64,000 nucleotides of DNA, taken from Sulfurospirillum cavolei. GTDB lineage: Bacteria > Campylobacterota > Campylobacteria > Campylobacterales > Sulfurospirillaceae. Below are positions 1 through 8,373 of the stretch, piece after piece. The position numbers and the translations under genes were made by a program. Location: assembly GCF_001548055.1 (NCBI RefSeq), contig NZ_AP014724.1:1612001-1676000 (forward strand). The letters run 5' to 3'. Numbering within the stretch: position 1 is the first letter of the stretch; every line of letters starts with the position of its first letter. The notes beneath the pieces are model-generated. The model did not search any database. It worked only from the letters and a program-made list of their open reading frames with translations, and had not been told where the DNA came from.

Positions 1-1
1 C

Positions 2-220
2 TACAAAAACGAAAATGGTCTTTATGGCTATAGTACGCAATCGGGTAAGTGTATTTCTTGGGATTTGGACTCTGCCAATATACCCGAAGAAAAAAGGTAT
101 GAGGTCGTTAAGCAGAAAATTCAAGACTTTGATGCACGAAGTGACCATGAAAATTTAGCGTTTTTATTTTCAGATGAACAATCCTATAAAGCATGGAAGA
201 AAAATCATGCAAAATTTTGA
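2..220 (+). CDS. C-terminal 72 residues of a protein cut by the window start
   Basis: An open frame enters from the left edge and stops at 218-220. The visible part is hydrophilic, has no membrane segment, and ends in a lysine-rich tail (AWKKNHAKF). I do not recognise the family. Its last codons overlap the start of the next gene (ATG at 207), so the two are probably translationally coupled. The start and most of the protein lie outside the window. Confidence 0.55.
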   Translation, partial: YKNENGLYGYSTQSGKCISWDLDSANIPEEKRYEVVKQKIQDFDARSDHENLAFLFSDEQSYKAWKKNHAKF

Positions 221-611
221 GACTACACAAACGCAAAAAAGATCGGATCTTTTGAAACGGATCTTTCTTCCGACAGCTTTCTTTGCTTTTCTCGTTTTGA
301 TTATCTATCAAGCAGATACGGCTCACTATAATTTCGCGTTCAAAATGGTAGGGAGAATCCCCTATGGAGACAAAATAGGACATATCGTACTGTATGGAAT
401 TATGGCATTTTTGTTAAATTACGGCTTTAAAGGGAAAAAATGGTTTAAGATTCAAATTGGCTCTTTAATTGTTCTTGTATTTTCAATACTAGAAGAAATC
501 AGCCAAGCCTATTTTCCAAGTCGTTCATTTGACTTGGCTGACATTATGGCGAGTATCGTTGGAATTATTATTTTCACTTTTTTATTTCAACATTTGAAAA
601 GAGAAGCCTAG
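207..611 (+). CDS. VanZ-like small integral membrane protein
   Basis: This 134-residue protein has four hydrophobic segments (about residues 18-38, 58-78, 82-100 and 113-131). It carries the VanZ-family hallmarks: GDKIGH before the second segment, and EEISQ followed by PSRSFDLADI before the last. VanZ-like proteins are membrane proteins of mostly unknown role; the name comes from the teicoplanin-resistance accessory protein. I start it at ATG 207, inside the end of the upstream gene, because residues encoded further upstream do not look like the family N-terminus. Family membership is well supported; a role in antibiotic resistance is not implied. Confidence 0.7.
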   Translation: MQNFETTQTQKRSDLLKRIFLPTAFFAFLVLIIYQADTAHYNFAFKMVGRIPYGDKIGHIVLYGIMAFLLNYGFKGKKWFKIQIGSLIVLVFSILEEISQAYFPSRSFDLADIMASIVGIIIFTFLFQHLKREA

Positions 612-699
612 TTTATGCTTTACATGTAACCTTCGCATGTCTTGACATTAAAGAAAATTTCGTTATATTTTTAAAGATATAATGTAGAAAGGATTTTCG

Positions 700-1488
700 A
701 TGAGTTCGCAGATAGCCCTCTGGAATGCTTCTTCCAAACGACACCCGCATGACGATGATGCGTCTATCAACGAGGACGCGCAACACATCATCGCATGGGT
801 GGAAAGTCACGGCATCGCTTTTGAGGGCTATTCACTCCTCGACATCGGCTGTGGTACGGGCGCTTTTGCTATTCCATTAGCGCTCAAAAAAGCACACATC
901 ACCGCGCTTGACATCTCCTATGACATGCTCAAAATCGTCAATGGAAAAAGTGAAATGCACGACTTAAGCGGCTTTGTCACGCTTCAACATGCCAATTGGA
1001 GCACGTTTACACCACCTGTAACGTATGACATCGTTCTTGCGTCCATGACACCCGCCATCAGCACGCCACGAGACATCGAAACCATGCTCAATGCGACCCG
1101 CTCACTTGGTATCTTCGTCGGTTGGAAAAAACACCACACCAACTCCCTGCTCGATCTTTTGCTCATCGCGCACAATGCACCCGAATACCACGCCAATCCC
1201 AGCGTCGAAGTCAAAACGTTCTTGCACGCCTTGGAAAAAGCCTCCATCGCCTACAACGTCCACTACTTCCCAAGCACATACAAACGCACCTACACGTTCG
1301 AGCAAGCCAAAGCTTATGCTTTCAAACAACTCCTAAGCTACGGCATCTTCCCAAACGAAGTCAAGATCAACGCCATCCTCAACGACCTTATGGAAAACAA
1401 CCTCATCGTCTCCGAAAATAGGTCCGAAAAAGGTGTCGTGCTCTTTTCCAAATGCCCGCTGTTACACCATTTTAGTTTGGTATGTTAG
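700..1488 (+). CDS. Class I SAM-dependent methyltransferase
   Basis: The 262-residue product has the SAM-binding motif I LLDIGCGTGAFAIPLA near residues 46-61. An acidic residue closes the second strand (ITALDIS, about residue 72), as in Rossmann-fold methyltransferases. The C-terminal 100 residues have no motif I can assign, so the substrate is unknown; small molecule, tRNA or cofactor are all possible. It is preceded by an AAAGG ribosome-binding site and a TATAAT-like box at 677-682. It stands alone between the VanZ-like gene and hipBA. Confidence 0.75.
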   Translation: MSSQIALWNASSKRHPHDDDASINEDAQHIIAWVESHGIAFEGYSLLDIGCGTGAFAIPLALKKAHITALDISYDMLKIVNGKSEMHDLSGFVTLQHANWSTFTPPVTYDIVLASMTPAISTPRDIETMLNATRSLGIFVGWKKHHTNSLLDLLLIAHNAPEYHANPSVEVKTFLHALEKASIAYNVHYFPSTYKRTYTFEQAKAYAFKQLLSYGIFPNEVKINAILNDLMENNLIVSENRSEKGVVLFSKCPLLHHFSLVC

Positions 1489-1500
1489 AGGGTTTTTAGG

Positions 1501-1512
1501 TTTACATGTAAA
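1501..1512. repeat. Dispersed 12-bp palindrome TTTACATGTAAA (first exact copy; others listed)
   Basis: Exact copies start at 1501, 1830, 4064, 5019, 10009, 10205, 10537, 25018, 34857, 49197, 56916 and 57197. Copies with one changed outer base start at 619, 1770, 2919, 9620, 28194, 45357, 49644 and 51530. Weaker ones are at 8798, 24020 and 24719. Inside genes it encodes LHVK, (F/L)TCK and similar tetrapeptides. It is palindromic, so it has no orientation. Ten exact copies are outside the prophage (28 kb) and two inside (36 kb); none is exact after 57.2 kb. Confidence 0.9.
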
Positions 1513-1518
1513 GCTTAT

Positions 1519-1578
1519 TTGACTAACATATTTGACATTTAGACTTTAAAGTTATAAAATGTCTAAAATATTAGTCAA
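1519..1578 (+). promoter_or_regulatory. hipBA promoter with inverted-repeat operators
   Basis: A TTGACA at 1532-1537 and a TATAAA at 1553-1558 (15-bp spacing) lie upstream of hipB. They are flanked by two inverted arms: TTGACTAACATATTTGAC at 1519-1536, and the reverse complement TTGACTAATATTTTAGAC at 1561-1578. Arms overlapping a promoter are what is expected for autorepression by HipB or the HipBA complex. The repressor assignment is inferred from position. Confidence 0.6.
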
Positions 1579-1586
1579 GGAAAAAC

Positions 1587-1829
1587 ATGGACTTAAAAGA
1601 GTTTGGAGCCTACGTTGCACAGCTTCGTAAAGAGAAAAAAGTCTCACAAGAACAACTCTCTCGTGATCTTTCTATTTCTCGCGCGACCATCAGCTCCCTT
1701 GAAAACGGCACAAGTTCCGATGTTGGCATAAAGAAGATACTTCACATCCTTGACTACTTAGGGTACGAGCTTACATGTAAAGAAAAATCTCCCTTCCCAA
1801 CTTTTGAGGAGTTAAGAGATGAAAGATAG
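1587..1829 (+). CDS. hipB: HipB-type antitoxin, HTH (XRE/Cro-CI) DNA-binding protein
   Basis: An 80-residue protein formed almost entirely of one helix-turn-helix domain. The recognition region reads QEQLSRDLSISRATISSLENG at about residues 22-42. It overlaps the downstream hipA by 11 bases, the usual arrangement for a type II toxin-antitoxin pair in which HipB neutralises the HipA kinase and represses the operon. The inverted repeat upstream (1519-1578) is the likely operator. A TTACATGTAA copy lies within the coding sequence at 1771-1780. Confidence 0.8.
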   Translation: MDLKEFGAYVAQLRKEKKVSQEQLSRDLSISRATISSLENGTSSDVGIKKILHILDYLGYELTCKEKSPFPTFEELRDER

Positions 1830-2979
1830 TTTACATGTAAAAGTTTCTAGCGAAAAAGCAGGCACTATCCTTCTTGAAAATAACGAATACATCTTTGACT
1901 ACACAACCAATGCTCAAGATACCTTTGTGTCACTCAGTATGCCTGTACGAACGAAGAGTTATGTAAACCCAAAACTCCACCCCATTTTTGAGATGCACCT
2001 ACCCGAGGGGTATCTGCTTTCCATCATCAAAAAACATTTCTCAAAAATCACCAAAACCGATGACTTTGGACTCCTTCATCTTATGGCACACAGCATCAAA
2101 GGCAGGCTCACGTACGAAGCAGATGACACACAAGAAGAAACAACCCTCAGCTTAGACGCACTCTTGCACCCAAAAAGTGAAACGCTCTTTGATGAACTGG
2201 TCAGCCGTTTTGCTCTCAACTCGCCACTCAGTGGCGTGCAACCCAAAGTCTTAGCCAAAGTGCGCGACAAAGTTACCTTGCCATTGCAAGAGTACATCGT
2301 CAAGTCATGGGGTGACGAATACCCACACTTAGCGCTTAACGAATTTTACTGCATGAAAGTCATAAAATATGCTGGCATCGAAGTGCCTGAGTTTTACCTC
2401 TCCGATGACAACAAGCTTTTCATCATGAAGCGCTTTGACATCAAAGACGATGATAGTTACTTAGGCTTTGAAGATATGTGTGTTCTTCAAGCCAGACAAG
2501 CCGATGAAAAATACGAAGGCTCCTACGAGCACATCGCCAAAAGCATCAAAACGTTTGTCTCACCCAAACACAAGAAAAAGGCACTCAGAGATTTTTTCAA
2601 AATGATGGTCATCAACACACTGGTGCAAAACGGCGATGCGCACCTCAAAAACTTTGGCGTACTCTATGAAAATATCCAAAACATCTGGCTTGCACCCGCG
2701 TATGATGTCGTTTGCACGACACTTTACATTCAAAAAGACATCCCTGCTTTGTATCTTTTAGGAAGTAAAAAATGGTGGAGTAAAGCGTTTTTGCTCCGTT
2801 TTGGAAAAGAGAGTTGTGAACTAAGCTCTAGCGAAACACTTACGCTTTACGATGAATGTGTCGAAGCTTTGCGCATCACTACTCATGAAATGAAAGAGCG
2901 CATTGAGAGTGAAAATGACTTACATGTAAAGGCATTTTTAAACAGCTTAGTGGAAGTGTTTGAGAGGGAAAATCAATGA
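1819..2979 (+). CDS. hipA: HipA-like serine/threonine kinase toxin
   Basis: The 386-residue protein has the N-terminal HipA domain (RTKSYVNPKLHPIFEMHLPEG, about residues 45-65). It has the SGVQPK loop that holds the regulatory serine (about 140), the catalytic loop NGDAHLKNFG (about 272-281) and the metal-binding APAYD (about 294). HipA of E. coli phosphorylates glutamyl-tRNA synthetase and induces growth arrest; the target here is unknown. It is somewhat shorter than E. coli HipA (about 440) but all core motifs are present. It is coupled to hipB by overlap, and the next gene starts within its last codons. Confidence 0.82.
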   Translation: MKDSLHVKVSSEKAGTILLENNEYIFDYTTNAQDTFVSLSMPVRTKSYVNPKLHPIFEMHLPEGYLLSIIKKHFSKITKTDDFGLLHLMAHSIKGRLTYEADDTQEETTLSLDALLHPKSETLFDELVSRFALNSPLSGVQPKVLAKVRDKVTLPLQEYIVKSWGDEYPHLALNEFYCMKVIKYAGIEVPEFYLSDDNKLFIMKRFDIKDDDSYLGFEDMCVLQARQADEKYEGSYEHIAKSIKTFVSPKHKKKALRDFFKMMVINTLVQNGDAHLKNFGVLYENIQNIWLAPAYDVVCTTLYIQKDIPALYLLGSKKWWSKAFLLRFGKESCELSSSETLTLYDECVEALRITTHEMKERIESENDLHVKAFLNSLVEVFERENQ

Positions 2980-3416
2980 GTTCAAAACGCTACTCTTACC
3001 TTTTGGTGTCGTTGCAATTCATCTTCATTGCACGCTTGCTAATAGAACATGGCTTGCATACACCAAGCAACTTTGCTTTGCTCATCTTTTTGCTAGGCGG
3101 TGGCTTTGGGCTTTATGCGCTAAAGCATAACCCACTTAGCAACTTCAACATCACACCTGACATTAAAGCAAACGCCTCGCTCATCACCACCGGTGCGTAC
3201 CGCTACATCAGGCATCCTATGTATTTTTCACTCTTTGTGATGATGCTCGGCATTGTGGTCTCTAAGCCCACATTATTGAGTCTTTTTATCTACGTGCTTT
3301 TAGTGGTAACGCTGTTTTTGAAAGCCTATAAAGAGGAGATGTTGTGGGTGGAACAGTCGAGTGAATATAGAGATTATAAGCAGAAAACGAAAAGAATTAT
3401 TCCATTTGTTTTGTGA
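2976..3416 (+). CDS. Isoprenylcysteine carboxyl-methyltransferase-like membrane protein
   Basis: A 146-residue protein with four or five hydrophobic segments. It carries the signature TTGAYRYIRHPMYFSLF (about residues 70-86) and a C-terminal EEMLWVEQSSEYRDYKQKTKRIIP, both typical of the ICMT/PEMT-like bacterial methyltransferase family. These enzymes methylate lipids or prenyl groups at the membrane; the substrate here is unknown. The ATG overlaps the hipA stop by 4 bases, so it may be co-transcribed with the toxin-antitoxin pair although no functional link is known. Confidence 0.7.
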   Translation: MSSKRYSYLLVSLQFIFIARLLIEHGLHTPSNFALLIFLLGGGFGLYALKHNPLSNFNITPDIKANASLITTGAYRYIRHPMYFSLFVMMLGIVVSKPTLLSLFIYVLLVVTLFLKAYKEEMLWVEQSSEYRDYKQKTKRIIPFVL

Positions 3417-3541
3417 AGTAACAAAATTTATATTTTATAAAATGTTTATAAAAAGCTCAAAATTGTAAAAATGTGAACTTTGGTATAATAAGTTCCATAC
3501 AAGTAGTTAAAAGACATTCTTACAGATAAGGTATTTTACAA

Positions 3542-4018
3542 ATGAAAGAACGAGATAATATAGATATTAAGCTTGGTGGAACTTCTCAACAAACAGCTAT
3601 TAAAGCAGCAGATTATTTAATTTCTCTTAACATAGGCTTTCATGTTCCAAATAAAACACATAGAAGGAACTTATTAATTGCTTATGCTGAAAAAGGATTA
3701 ACGTTATATGGGAAAGCATTCGATATAGTCAAAAGTAAAAATAATATTAATTATGACTCAATAGAAGATATTAGAAAGAATTTTGATTCTATAATCATTT
3801 ATGAAATAAAATCAACTGCAAAAAAAACCGTAAAAGAAAACTTTAAAGGACATTTTTTTTCCATATCTACAGCTGAATTACTTACAGCACAAAATATTAA
3901 AGGAAAGTATAAATTTGCTTTTGTTAATACAATTAATAAAACATGGGAAGAATTAACTTTAGAGGATATTTTACGAAAATCAAAAGGTATTTATCCAACA
4001 TGGAGTATACAATTTTAA
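3542..4018 (+). CDS. AT-rich orphan, possible PD-(D/E)XK nuclease-like protein
   Basis: A 158-residue soluble protein, markedly more AT-rich and lysine/asparagine-rich than its neighbours, which suggests recent acquisition. The central segment FDSIIIYEIKSTAKK (about residues 80-94) resembles the D...ExK strand pair of PD-(D/E)XK nucleases. It is followed by FFSISTAELLTAQNIKGKYKFAFVN, a stretch I associate with restriction-endonuclease-like orphans. No partner methylase is adjacent. The nuclease idea rests on one motif and is tentative; the open frame itself is solid, with an AAGG-type site upstream. Confidence 0.6.
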   Translation: MKERDNIDIKLGGTSQQTAIKAADYLISLNIGFHVPNKTHRRNLLIAYAEKGLTLYGKAFDIVKSKNNINYDSIEDIRKNFDSIIIYEIKSTAKKTVKENFKGHFFSISTAELLTAQNIKGKYKFAFVNTINKTWEELTLEDILRKSKGIYPTWSIQF

Positions 4019-4078
4019 CTTCATATTATTTTCTCTGCAACTCTTTTGAATCTTCTATTTTCCTTTACATGTAAAACT

Positions 4079-4963
4079 TTACGGATACGAAACCAACACC
4101 TTCTCTATCGCCTCTTTCAGTTCGCTACTCAAATTATCCATCTTATTCACCATCCATACAAGATAGTTGCGGTCTATCTCTAACACTTCCAGCGGCGTTT
4201 TACCCGCGTATTTGCCAAAGCCGATGGTGAGGGTGATGTCCTCTTTGGTGGATTCGAGGGCGTGGAGTATGGAGGCTTTCATGTCTTCGTCGAGTCCGTT
4301 GGAGTTTAGCATGTAGTGGAGGTCTTGGCGATCCGTCTTGGCGACGTCGATGAACTTTTTGCCTTTGTTTTTACCATACGGTATGTGACTTAGGACGATG
4401 GGCTCAGAACAGAGTAAGATCATCTTGGGTATGGAGTGCTCGTCGCACAGGCGCTCAAAGAGGTATTTGAGTACGATGACATCGCCTAGCGCGTCGTGTG
4501 CGTTGATGCGAATGCCGAGCTTTTGCTCCAACGCTTCTTCTTCACGGTAAAGTCCCCATTGGTAGCGTTTGTACTGCAAGCTAAACGAGCCATCGAGCGG
4601 ATAGTAGGCGCGAAGTACGCGAAAGGTGTCGATGAGACTCATCTGTGAGGTAAAGCCCTCTTTGGCAAGCATACTAAGATCAAACGCGGCATTTTGAATG
4701 ACGAGGATATTGGCAGGCGAGTTGAGTTCCAGAAGCCTCTTATATGCCCGAGTCTGAACGCATGAGGGTTCGCCCTCAACCTTTTCAGGCGTGATGTGGT
4801 GTATCGCCATCGCTTCGTAGGAAATAGGCAAAGGCGGCTTGCACAGCGCGTCATGCACCTCTTCGATCTCAAACTCTTCATTTAACACCAAAAAGCTGAG
4901 CTGACAGATGCGGTCTTTTTCAAACATTCCCGTGGTTTCAGTATCTAACACGATGATCTTCAT
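4079..4963 (-). CDS. DEDDh 3'-5' exonuclease (DnaQ/ExoX-like) with two C-terminal DUF3820 repeats
   Basis: The protein starts MKIIVLDTETTG, exonuclease motif I with two catalytic acids. It has NAAFDLSM for motif II and HDALGDV for motif III of the DEDDh class. The C-terminal third holds two related segments (IPYGKNKGKKFIDV and IGFGKYAGKTPLEV) of the DUF3820 type found behind exonuclease domains. I place the start at ATG 4963, directly at motif I with a GAGGAA site upstream, rather than the longer frame to 5047. Likely roles are DNA repair or proofreading-type trimming. It reads opposite to both neighbours. Confidence 0.75.
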   Translation of the reverse strand: MKIIVLDTETTGMFEKDRICQLSFLVLNEEFEIEEVHDALCKPPLPISYEAMAIHHITPEKVEGEPSCVQTRAYKRLLELNSPANILVIQNAAFDLSMLAKEGFTSQMSLIDTFRVLRAYYPLDGSFSLQYKRYQWGLYREEEALEQKLGIRINAHDALGDVIVLKYLFERLCDEHSIPKMILLCSEPIVLSHIPYGKNKGKKFIDVAKTDRQDLHYMLNSNGLDEDMKASILHALESTKEDITLTIGFGKYAGKTPLEVLEIDRNYLVWMVNKMDNLSSELKEAIEKVLVSYP

Positions 4964-5106
4964 AGCATTTCCTCTTGCAACATTGCGTGCATTGTACTTC
5001 GACATAGCTTTCAAATGTTTTACATGTAAAGGTAATTCATACTCCATTCATATTGGTTTTCTAAAATTGTCATTATTATCCAACAAGGAGTCGTCTTGGA
5101 GTCGTC

Positions 5107-6189
5107 TTGGTCTCACTCTTTTTTAAAGCGCTGAACCGTAACCGCTTTAAAACCTTTCTCATTTACCTGAGCATTACCGTCGCGATCACAGCGATCTTTA
5201 TGATTACCTCGATTTCACGGGGCATCATCGGCATGTACTCCACGATGCTCAAATCCGAGGGTGACATCATCATCACTCAAGCCAAAATCGCCGATACCTT
5301 TTTCAGCGATGTCTCTGTTTCGCTCGTTTCCTCCGTGCAAACCGTAGCAGGGATCAAAGAGGTGTATGCGCTCATCCTTGGAGCTAGCCCTATCAATGAG
5401 CTTCCTATCGCCGCCATTTACGGTGTGAGCGAGAACCGCTTTAAGACCTATGCGCTCACACAAGGTTCTTACCCCAAAAAAGGCGAAGTGATGCTGGGCA
5501 AAAACATCGATGCGAGACTTCATTCACCCAAATCTGTGAGCATTTCCAACAAAATGTTCACGGTTTCTGGCATCTTTGAAAACGGTGTCGGCTTTGAAGA
5601 TGGCGGGGCGGTTTTAAACCGTGAAGACGCCAGCGCTATCTTTAACAAAGAAGCGTCCATTTTGCTTGCAAGCATCGACAAAAGCGCTGATGCAACCTCT
5701 TTGATAGAACACATCAACGCTTTAAGCCCTGACATCGAAGCCAAGACCACCCATGAATTTGTGGACAACTATAACCAGTTCAAGATCATCGAGACCTCCT
5801 CCAACGTCATCAGCGCGGTGGCGTTTTTGATGGGGCTTTTGGGCATTGCAAGCCTCATTAGCATCACGATCAATGAGCGAAGAAGCGAGTTTGGTATCCT
5901 TCGTGCCATCGGCAAATCCTCACGTTTTATCATGAGCATGGTAGTCGGTGAGACGTTTATCATCACGTGCATTGGCTTTATCTCAGCCCTTTTGCTCTCC
6001 AAAGGGCTTTTGTTGATGATCGCGCATATCGAGAAATTTCAAGGCTACGTCAACGGTGAACTAAGCGTCCAAACCATCGTCGTCGTTTTTGGATTTTCTC
6101 TGTTTATGGCACTTTTGGGCGCTCTGCTTCCAGCTTACAGCGCTTCGAAGATCGACCCGATCATTCTGATTCAACGAGGTGCGTTATGA
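5107..6189 (+). CDS. FtsX/MacB-type ABC transporter permease
   Basis: A 360-residue protein with one N-terminal membrane segment (about 17-38), a large extracytoplasmic domain, and three C-terminal segments (about 235-255, 280-305 and 325-350). This is the FtsX/LolC/MacB layout. The segment NERRSEFGILRAIGKSSRFIM before the third segment is typical. The next gene, 4 bases overlapping, is the matching ATPase. The start is TTG 5107. An 11-bp tandem duplication (GAGTCGTCTTG at 5088-5098 and 5099-5109) covers the ribosome-binding site and start. The cargo is unknown; export of a lipoprotein, peptide or metal is possible. Confidence 0.75.
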   Translation: MVSLFFKALNRNRFKTFLIYLSITVAITAIFMITSISRGIIGMYSTMLKSEGDIIITQAKIADTFFSDVSVSLVSSVQTVAGIKEVYALILGASPINELPIAAIYGVSENRFKTYALTQGSYPKKGEVMLGKNIDARLHSPKSVSISNKMFTVSGIFENGVGFEDGGAVLNREDASAIFNKEASILLASIDKSADATSLIEHINALSPDIEAKTTHEFVDNYNQFKIIETSSNVISAVAFLMGLLGIASLISITINERRSEFGILRAIGKSSRFIMSMVVGETFIITCIGFISALLLSKGLLLMIAHIEKFQGYVNGELSVQTIVVVFGFSLFMALLGALLPAYSASKIDPIILIQRGAL

Positions 6190-6812
6190 TCCTAGAAGCA
6201 CGCGGCATTACGCACTACTACAAAAATGACCTTGCGTTAGATAACGTCCATTTTACGGCTCAAAAGGGTGAGTTTATCGCCATCGTCGGAGAAAGTGGCG
6301 GGGGAAAATCGACCCTGCTTTCCATTCTCTCTTCCCTGCTTCGTCCGACCCTTGGCGAGCTCTTTTTTGAGGGAAAAGCGTACACGCAGATCACAAACAT
6401 TGATGCGTTTCGTCAAAAAGAGATCGGATTTATCTTCCAGTTTCACTACCTCATCGGGTATTTAACGATTTTGGAAAACATTAAACTTGCCGCCATCGAC
6501 AAAAAAAGCCCCTACATCGACACGCTTTTTGAGCAATGTGGCATCGAAGCGATCAAAAACAAATACCCCGATGAGATTTCAGGCGGACAACGTCAACGTG
6601 CCGCAATTGTGAGAGCGCTTGTCAATCACCCCAAAGTTCTCTTTGCCGATGAACCCACGGGCAATCTGGACTCGCACAATTCGCAAAATATCTATGAGCT
6701 ATTCAAATCGCTCTCCAAAAGTGGCACGACCCTTATCATCGCAACACATGACCGCCATGTATCGGCATATGCAGACAAAATTATCGAGGTAAACGATGGA
6801 AAAATTCTCTAG
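6186..6812 (+). CDS. ABC transporter ATP-binding protein (LolD/MacB-like)
   Basis: A 208-residue ATPase with Walker A GESGGGKST (about residues 36-44), Q-loop FQFHYLIG, signature ISGGQRQR (about 134-141), Walker B VLFADEPTG and switch histidine IATHDRH. Size and motif spacing match the LolD/FtsE/MacB-N class that pairs with FtsX-type permeases. It overlaps the permease by 4 bases and the next gene by 17, so the run is one transcription unit. Confidence 0.85.
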   Translation: MILEARGITHYYKNDLALDNVHFTAQKGEFIAIVGESGGGKSTLLSILSSLLRPTLGELFFEGKAYTQITNIDAFRQKEIGFIFQFHYLIGYLTILENIKLAAIDKKSPYIDTLFEQCGIEAIKNKYPDEISGGQRQRAAIVRALVNHPKVLFADEPTGNLDSHNSQNIYELFKSLSKSGTTLIIATHDRHVSAYADKIIEVNDGKIL

Positions 6813-8373
6813 TTTTATACAAAAATCCTTTGCTATTAGCGCACTTTTTTTGCTCTTTGGCTTAGCGTTTGGATTTGAATACTCACTCAATCTTTTGGGC
6901 TACTTTCTCCCCTCTTCCACGCTTTCAGCGGTCAATGCCAGAAGTGCGCATATCTCTTTGATGCTTTATGGTTTTGTGCCGTTGATGCTCTCGTTTTTAC
7001 CGTTTGTCTTGATGGAAAAAGAGAACATCCACAGCGAAAAAGGGCTTGAAAAGCTAAGAGTCTATTTTACGCTCTGGTGCGTCTTTTTGGTCTTTATGAC
7101 GATCAGCCTTTTGATGGGTGTTCACCGCGGGCTTGCGTTTTACGACTTTGCGTATGAGCTAAACTTTATCCTTGCGTTTTCAGGGCTTTTTTACATCTTG
7201 GCACTGTATGATTACATCAAGGTCTACAAGGTCATTCCTCTGTGGATCAAAGTCTCTTTGTACTTGGTCATCGCTTCGCCCATCGCGCTTTTGGTGCTGA
7301 TGAACCCCGTCATCGGACAAGTGGAAAAAACCGTCGTAGGACCGCATGGGGACAATACGCTTGGCATGAGTTACACGCTTATTCCCATCTTTTACCTGCT
7401 CATTAAACTCCACGCCAAAGAGAGCTTTGTCGCAAAGTATCACGCGATGTGGATTATTCCGCTTGTGGGCTACATCGCTTCAGTAGCACACCGCATTTTT
7501 ATAGGAGAGCTTACCTACAACCAAGAGTGGTTTTTTCAGTACCTCACCCTTTGTTTTGTGCCGTTGCTTCTTAAATGGCTCAAAGATGCAAATATCACGT
7601 TTCAAAACAGCCCCTCTTTAATCATCGCGGTCTATGCGTTTTTGTTTGTTGACATCGAGGGGAACATCTTGTTTATTCCCTCCATTCGCTGGTTGTTTCA
7701 CCGCAATGACCTCGTTGTAGCACATGCCCACATCGCGATGGGAGTTGGCATCTTTTTTATGGCGATGGCGGTTGTTTCGCCCTATCTTAAAAAACTTAAC
7801 GAGCGCTCGTTTAGCCTTTTTTACACGCTCGGTTTTACACTGATGCTCATCGCCCTTTCGATGGCAGGGCTCATGGAAGCGGGCTTTATACAAACAGACA
7901 TTCATCTTCTATGGACGATTCGTATGCTTTGTGGGCTTTTCATCATCCTTGTGACGATGGGCTTTTTTTACCCTGAGCTTGGCTGGCGTCTTGAGAAGCT
8001 CAATGCGCTGAAACTCTACCATCTTGCAGGCTTTGCAAGTGATGCTTTGGGCGGTCTCTTTTTGTTTGTCTTTGCCGCAACGCTTTATCCGCTTTTGGGC
8101 TTTGGTTTTGAGGGTAAGTACGAGTATGTCGTCTTTGCGTTTATGACAACGACAGGCATCATTCATCTTTTTGCACTCATGCACCCTCTTCACGCGCTCC
8201 TGCTTGCCAAGATCAGCGCGTTTAACCGCATCGCAGTTTCTTCGATGTTTTTTTCGCTCTATCTTGCGCATCAGCTTGGTGTTGAGGGCATGATGATCGC
8301 GGTGTATGACCTTGTTTTTGCCTCCATCTATCTCATCCTCGCATCCACATTGCAAAGGAGTGCTTATGTTTAA
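6796..8373 (+). CDS. Heme-copper oxidase subunit I-like polytopic membrane protein
   Basis: A 525-residue protein with about 13 hydrophobic segments. VNARSAHISLMLYGF (about residues 48-62) and VVAHAHIAMGVGIFF (about 306-320) resemble the heme-binding and histidine-rich helices of CcoN/NorB-type subunits. No partner subunit (CcoO or CcoP) is in the window and I cannot confirm all metal ligands, so it may be a divergent, non-respiratory member. It sits in a run with an FtsX-type ABC transporter, which hints at a membrane redox or metal-handling job. Assignment to the oxidase superfamily is an inference from motif shape and topology. Confidence 0.5.
   Translation: MEKFSSFIQKSFAISALFLLFGLAFGFEYSLNLLGYFLPSSTLSAVNARSAHISLMLYGFVPLMLSFLPFVLMEKENIHSEKGLEKLRVYFTLWCVFLVFMTISLLMGVHRGLAFYDFAYELNFILAFSGLFYILALYDYIKVYKVIPLWIKVSLYLVIASPIALLVLMNPVIGQVEKTVVGPHGDNTLGMSYTLIPIFYLLIKLHAKESFVAKYHAMWIIPLVGYIASVAHRIFIGELTYNQEWFFQYLTLCFVPLLLKWLKDANITFQNSPSLIIAVYAFLFVDIEGNILFIPSIRWLFHRNDLVVAHAHIAMGVGIFFMAMAVVSPYLKKLNERSFSLFYTLGFTLMLIALSMAGLMEAGFIQTDIHLLWTIRMLCGLFIILVTMGFFYPELGWRLEKLNALKLYHLAGFASDALGGLFLFVFAATLYPLLGFGFEGKYEYVVFAFMTTTGIIHLFALMHPLHALLLAKISAFNRIAVSSMFFSLYLAHQLGVEGMMIAVYDLVFASIYLILASTLQRSAYV

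Noticed and set aside
1091-1421. Overlapping long frames on both strands inside the methyltransferase gene
   Set aside because: They lack start signals and family motifs. The 700-1488 frame carries the SAM-binding motif.
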